A stretch of DNA of 64,000 bases from Dasyornis broadbenti (taxonomy: Eukaryota; Chordata; Aves; Passeriformes; Dasyornithidae), in assembly GCA_013397935.1 (NCBI GenBank), contig VZRN01004257.1, positions 750,087 to 814,086 on the forward strand, written 5' to 3'. Shown piece by piece: positions 62,801 to 64,000 of the stretch. The translations under genes and the position numbers were made by a program. The stretch's first letter is position 1. The number at the start of each line of letters is the position of its first letter. The notes beneath the pieces were generated by a model. The model saw nothing but the letters and a program-made list of their open reading frames with translations, was not told the origin of the DNA and searched no databases.

Positions 62801-64000
62801 CTGGCTCTGTTGCAAAATCACCTTTGGTGTCTCTATTAATTAGGCAGCAGGGCTGTCACGCTGCCTTAGCCGTGATCCATTTGTTAAAATCACTTTGATG
62901 CTAAAAATACTCTCCTCTCGTTAGCTCTGCCTTCCACAGGCCGGCTCTGGCTTGGCTTGCACTGCTGTGTGAGCAGACAGAAATGAGCCCCTGGACAGTG
63001 GGGTAACAAAGCCAAGCCAGCAGAACTCGCAGCAAGGGAGGTGGGGGAAATTTGTGTCACACGAGAGAGAACCCTCAGGAAGACCTTGTTCCCCCTCTCC
63101 CAAGCTGTTCGCTTCTCTCGCATCCACTGCGGAATGATTGCTACCAGCACACATCAACACTTGTCATAGCCTTAACCATCAGATGATGCCTCCAATTCGC
63201 TCCCTGCAAAAAGAATTTCCACTGCTGTACACAAATAAACAGCTTCATTTCAATGATATCCGTTTGAAAATTGCCCACTTGGAGTGAAAACCATCAGAAG
63301 AAACCCTTTTCATTTGTGTTCTTCCGGAACTTTTTTAAAACAAAGAATTAATAAACAAATAATAATAAAAAGAACCTATAAAATATTTCTGTGCTGTTGA
63401 ATCCATTCTTTTCAAACTCATACCCAAAAGCAAAGCAAATTAAATTCTTCTTATATAAAATTTCCCATAACACTGGGGGTGAGACCTCATTAGTTTACAG
63501 GGTCATGGTGCAGGAAAGTGAGCATCCAGGAAAGATTGACAGATGGGCCAAAATCCAGATCTGGGCTTTCTTCTGATCTTTGCTTCTTGTAAGCCCCGAA
63601 AACCCAAGCTGATTTTGCCTTTATGAAAATAAAGAACAATTGGCGTGAAAATTCTAGAAATATTGGAAGGGGGCTATTTGACAGGCGAGGATAGTTTCAA
63701 GAATACACATAAATCCTTTGGTAACTCAGTTAAAGCAAGGGCAAATATTGTCCTTCATCCCAGCCTGGGCTAGGACAGAGTTCCTCAGTGTGGCAAACTC
63801 TCAGCCTCCCCAGACACAGCCCAGGGGTACCAGGCAAGGACCAGGCCATCGCTGTGGTTTTGCTCCTGCAGTCTAGAGCTTGAATCAGGCTGATTTTTAA
63901 GACAACTGATTTCTGGCGTGTGGTGAGAAGAGGACTGGCCTTTACAGCGTTTTTCAGATTGTTTTGCCCAGGAGACCCTAAAAACCTGTAAGAAAAAATA
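59890..64000. other. Non-coding stretch, no gene recognised
   Basis: This is mostly AT-rich unique sequence. AGATTGACAGATG at about 63535 resembles a PBX/MEIS-type site. A G8 run lies near 61603. Frames do not exceed about 98 codons and match nothing I know. There is no sign of a gene entering from the right edge. Confidence 0.5.

Overview
This window looks like bird nuclear DNA from an intergenic or long-intron region. I recognise no complete protein-coding gene, rRNA, tRNA or CRISPR array in it. The strongest clue to the host is a minus-strand fragment at 55497-55607. It matches the 3' end of a CR1 LINE, the dominant avian retrotransposon, including the segment around the words GAATGGTT, GCAGGGACACCTTCCACC and GACCAGG. 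The rest fits a vertebrate: moderate AT richness, scarce CpG, many poly-A/poly-T runs, and assembly gaps at 42330-42405 and 59870-59889 plus one ambiguous base at 55623. Species cannot be told from this sequence alone.

Layout. 1-12.6 kb is non-coding sequence with homopolymers, two guanine-quadruplex motifs near 4.0 kb and another at 10.9 kb, and a homeodomain-motif-rich block at 8.2-8.5 kb. 12.7-13.1 kb holds a small CpG-rich patch followed by AT-balanced sequence of the kind seen in conserved non-coding elements. 14-20 kb holds a T34 run, a 201-codon open frame (18604-19206), a 21-bp GATC-rich tandem repeat and two faint MIR-like SINE remnants. 21.8-23.2 kb carries a clear direct duplication of about 190 bp with copies about 1.2 kb apart. 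25-31 kb holds several more blocks that read like conserved enhancers, and an (ATT)n microsatellite. 34-36 kb has a 41-bp tandem duplication, an exact PBX/PREP-type decamer and a possible third MIR remnant. 36-48 kb is AT-rich, with one gap and a cluster of four (TA)n microsatellites. 48.9-49.8 kb holds the longest stop-free frame (283 codons), which I cannot match to any family. 50-64 kb is ordinary non-coding sequence with the CR1 fragment and the second gap.

How it may work together. There is no operon or pathway here. The combination of no recognisable genes, few recognisable mobile elements and several TAAT-rich, repeat-free blocks suggests a regulatory desert or large intron near a developmental gene. 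That is inference; a multi-species alignment would settle it. I did not find a previously undescribed biological system. The best leads are the 21.8/23.0 kb duplication, the two long open frames, the CpG-rich patch with an exon-like frame at 12.7 kb, and the two identical MEF2-type 12-mers at 13.9 and 43.5 kb.
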